A DNA stretch of 7,375 nt, taken from positions 1,533-8,907 of the forward strand of contig PMZN01000066.1 of NCBI GenBank assembly GCA_003170375.1. Direction: 5' to 3'. The stretch is from Acidimicrobiaceae bacterium (GTDB lineage: Bacteria > Actinomycetota > Acidimicrobiia > Acidimicrobiales > Bog-793). The position numbers and the translations under genes are program-made. Numbering within the stretch: the first letter of the stretch is position 1; each line of letters starts with the position of its first letter. The notes below the pieces were generated by a model that was not told the origin of the DNA, searched no databases, and saw only the letters and a program-made list of their open reading frames with translations. Positions 7,178-7,375 of the stretch are shown piece after piece.

Positions 7178-7183
7178 AGCGTA
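7178..7183 (-). promoter_or_regulatory. Possible -10 element for the deoC operon
   Basis: TACGCT on the - strand fits the TAnnnT pattern of actinobacterial -10 elements and would give a leader of roughly 24 bases ending in the deoC ribosome-binding site. No good -35 stands at the right distance; a TTGACG at 7231-7236 is too far upstream. The 102-base spacer makes a promoter plausible, but the match is weak. Confidence 0.25.
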
Positions 7184-7194
7184 GCCTTCCGGCG

Positions 7195-7231
7195 TCGTGC
7201 ATTGGGCGCCTGACCCGCACGAGAAGCGCCC
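7195..7231. repeat. Two interleaved inverted repeats in the pyrE-deoC spacer
   Basis: Pair 1 is TCGTGC (7195-7200) with GCACGA (7217-7222). Pair 2 is GGGCGC (7204-7209) with GCGCCC (7226-7231). Both have 6-bp arms and 16-base spacers. The arms alternate, so in RNA they would either exclude each other or form a pseudoknot. No T-run follows on the - strand, so an intrinsic terminator for the upstream gene is not supported. An operator upstream of the possible deoC promoter is another reading. Confidence 0.35.
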
Positions 7232-7249
7232 GTCAATGGATGACCACCA

Positions 7250-7375
7250 CTATTCCGGACGTTCTGGCCCCGCCGACGCTGCTTGGTCGAGGTCGGCCAC
7301 GGTGAACACGGCGCTCACGGTGAGCCCGGCGGCCTCGAGCTGATCGTGGCTGCCGTCGCTCCGGTCGATGGCGCA
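7250..7375 (-). CDS. pyrE: Probable orotate phosphoribosyltransferase, C-terminal end only
   Basis: An open frame enters from the right edge and ends at a TAG (7250-7252), giving the last 41 residues of a protein: CAIDRSDGSHDQLEAAGLTV, then SAVFTVADLD and a short tail. The pattern (V/A)(V/I)DR(S/Q)xGxxxxLxxAGxxxxxxFTxxDL is the usual C-terminus of OPRT, which makes orotidine monophosphate from orotate and PRPP in pyrimidine synthesis. The catalytic loop and PRPP-binding motif would lie outside the window, so another type I phosphoribosyltransferase cannot be excluded. It is on the same strand as deoC and 102 bases upstream; whether they are co-transcribed is unclear. Confidence 0.65.
   Translation of the reverse strand, partial: CAIDRSDGSHDQLEAAGLTVSAVFTVADLDQAASAGPERPE

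Noticed and set aside
6059..7213. Long + strand open frame (384 codons) opposite deoC, and a similar one at 5199-6107 opposite the ALDH gene
   Set aside because: Both mirror well-supported - strand genes and have low-complexity Arg/Gly/Asp-rich products without family resemblance.
7195..7231. Rho-independent terminator after pyrE
   Set aside because: The stems are only 6 bp with 16-base loops, and no T-run follows on the - strand.

Overview
The window is high-GC DNA with densely packed genes and long spurious open frames on the opposite strands. All recognisable proteins are of actinobacterial type: the adenosine deaminase has NTDNRLMSG, the deoxyribose-phosphate aldolase is the long form, and the purine nucleoside phosphorylase is trimeric-type and sits next to a PGM2/PmmB-like mutase. 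The source is very probably a member of the Actinomycetota. Nothing in the sequence fixes the genus. No tRNA, rRNA, CRISPR array, insertion sequence or phage gene was seen.

Layout. The + strand carries only the 3' part of an adenosine deaminase gene (1-1034, start outside the window). Everything else is on the - strand and reads from right to left. First comes the tail of a probable pyrE (7250-7375), then a 102-base spacer with a possible promoter and inverted repeats. A five-gene operon follows: deoC (7147-6074), a full catalytic aldehyde dehydrogenase (6077-4524), a short catalytically dead aldehyde dehydrogenase-like protein (4531-3662), purine nucleoside phosphorylase (3609-2773) and a phosphohexomutase-family enzyme (2776-998). 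Three of the four junctions in the operon overlap by 4, 8 and 4 bases, so translation is probably coupled. Only the gap before the phosphorylase (52 bases) is open. The operon ends by running 37 bases into the adenosine deaminase gene, tail to tail.

How the genes work together. They form an almost complete route from purine (deoxy)nucleosides to central carbon. Adenosine deaminase makes (deoxy)inosine. The phosphorylase releases hypoxanthine and (deoxy)ribose-1-phosphate. The mutase probably acts as phosphopentomutase, giving the 5-phosphate. DeoC splits deoxyribose-5-phosphate into glyceraldehyde-3-phosphate and acetaldehyde. The aldehyde dehydrogenase pair would remove the acetaldehyde as acetate.

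The most interesting point is that pair. The 517-residue protein has all ALDH active-site residues but stops before the usual C-terminal tail. The 289-residue protein keeps a Rossmann-like half and the missing KTVW-type tail but has lost every catalytic residue. Their order and sizes match the two halves of ALDH16 (a catalytic ALDH fused to a non-catalytic ALDH-like C-terminal domain), so I read them as a naturally split ALDH16 whose halves probably assemble as a complex.
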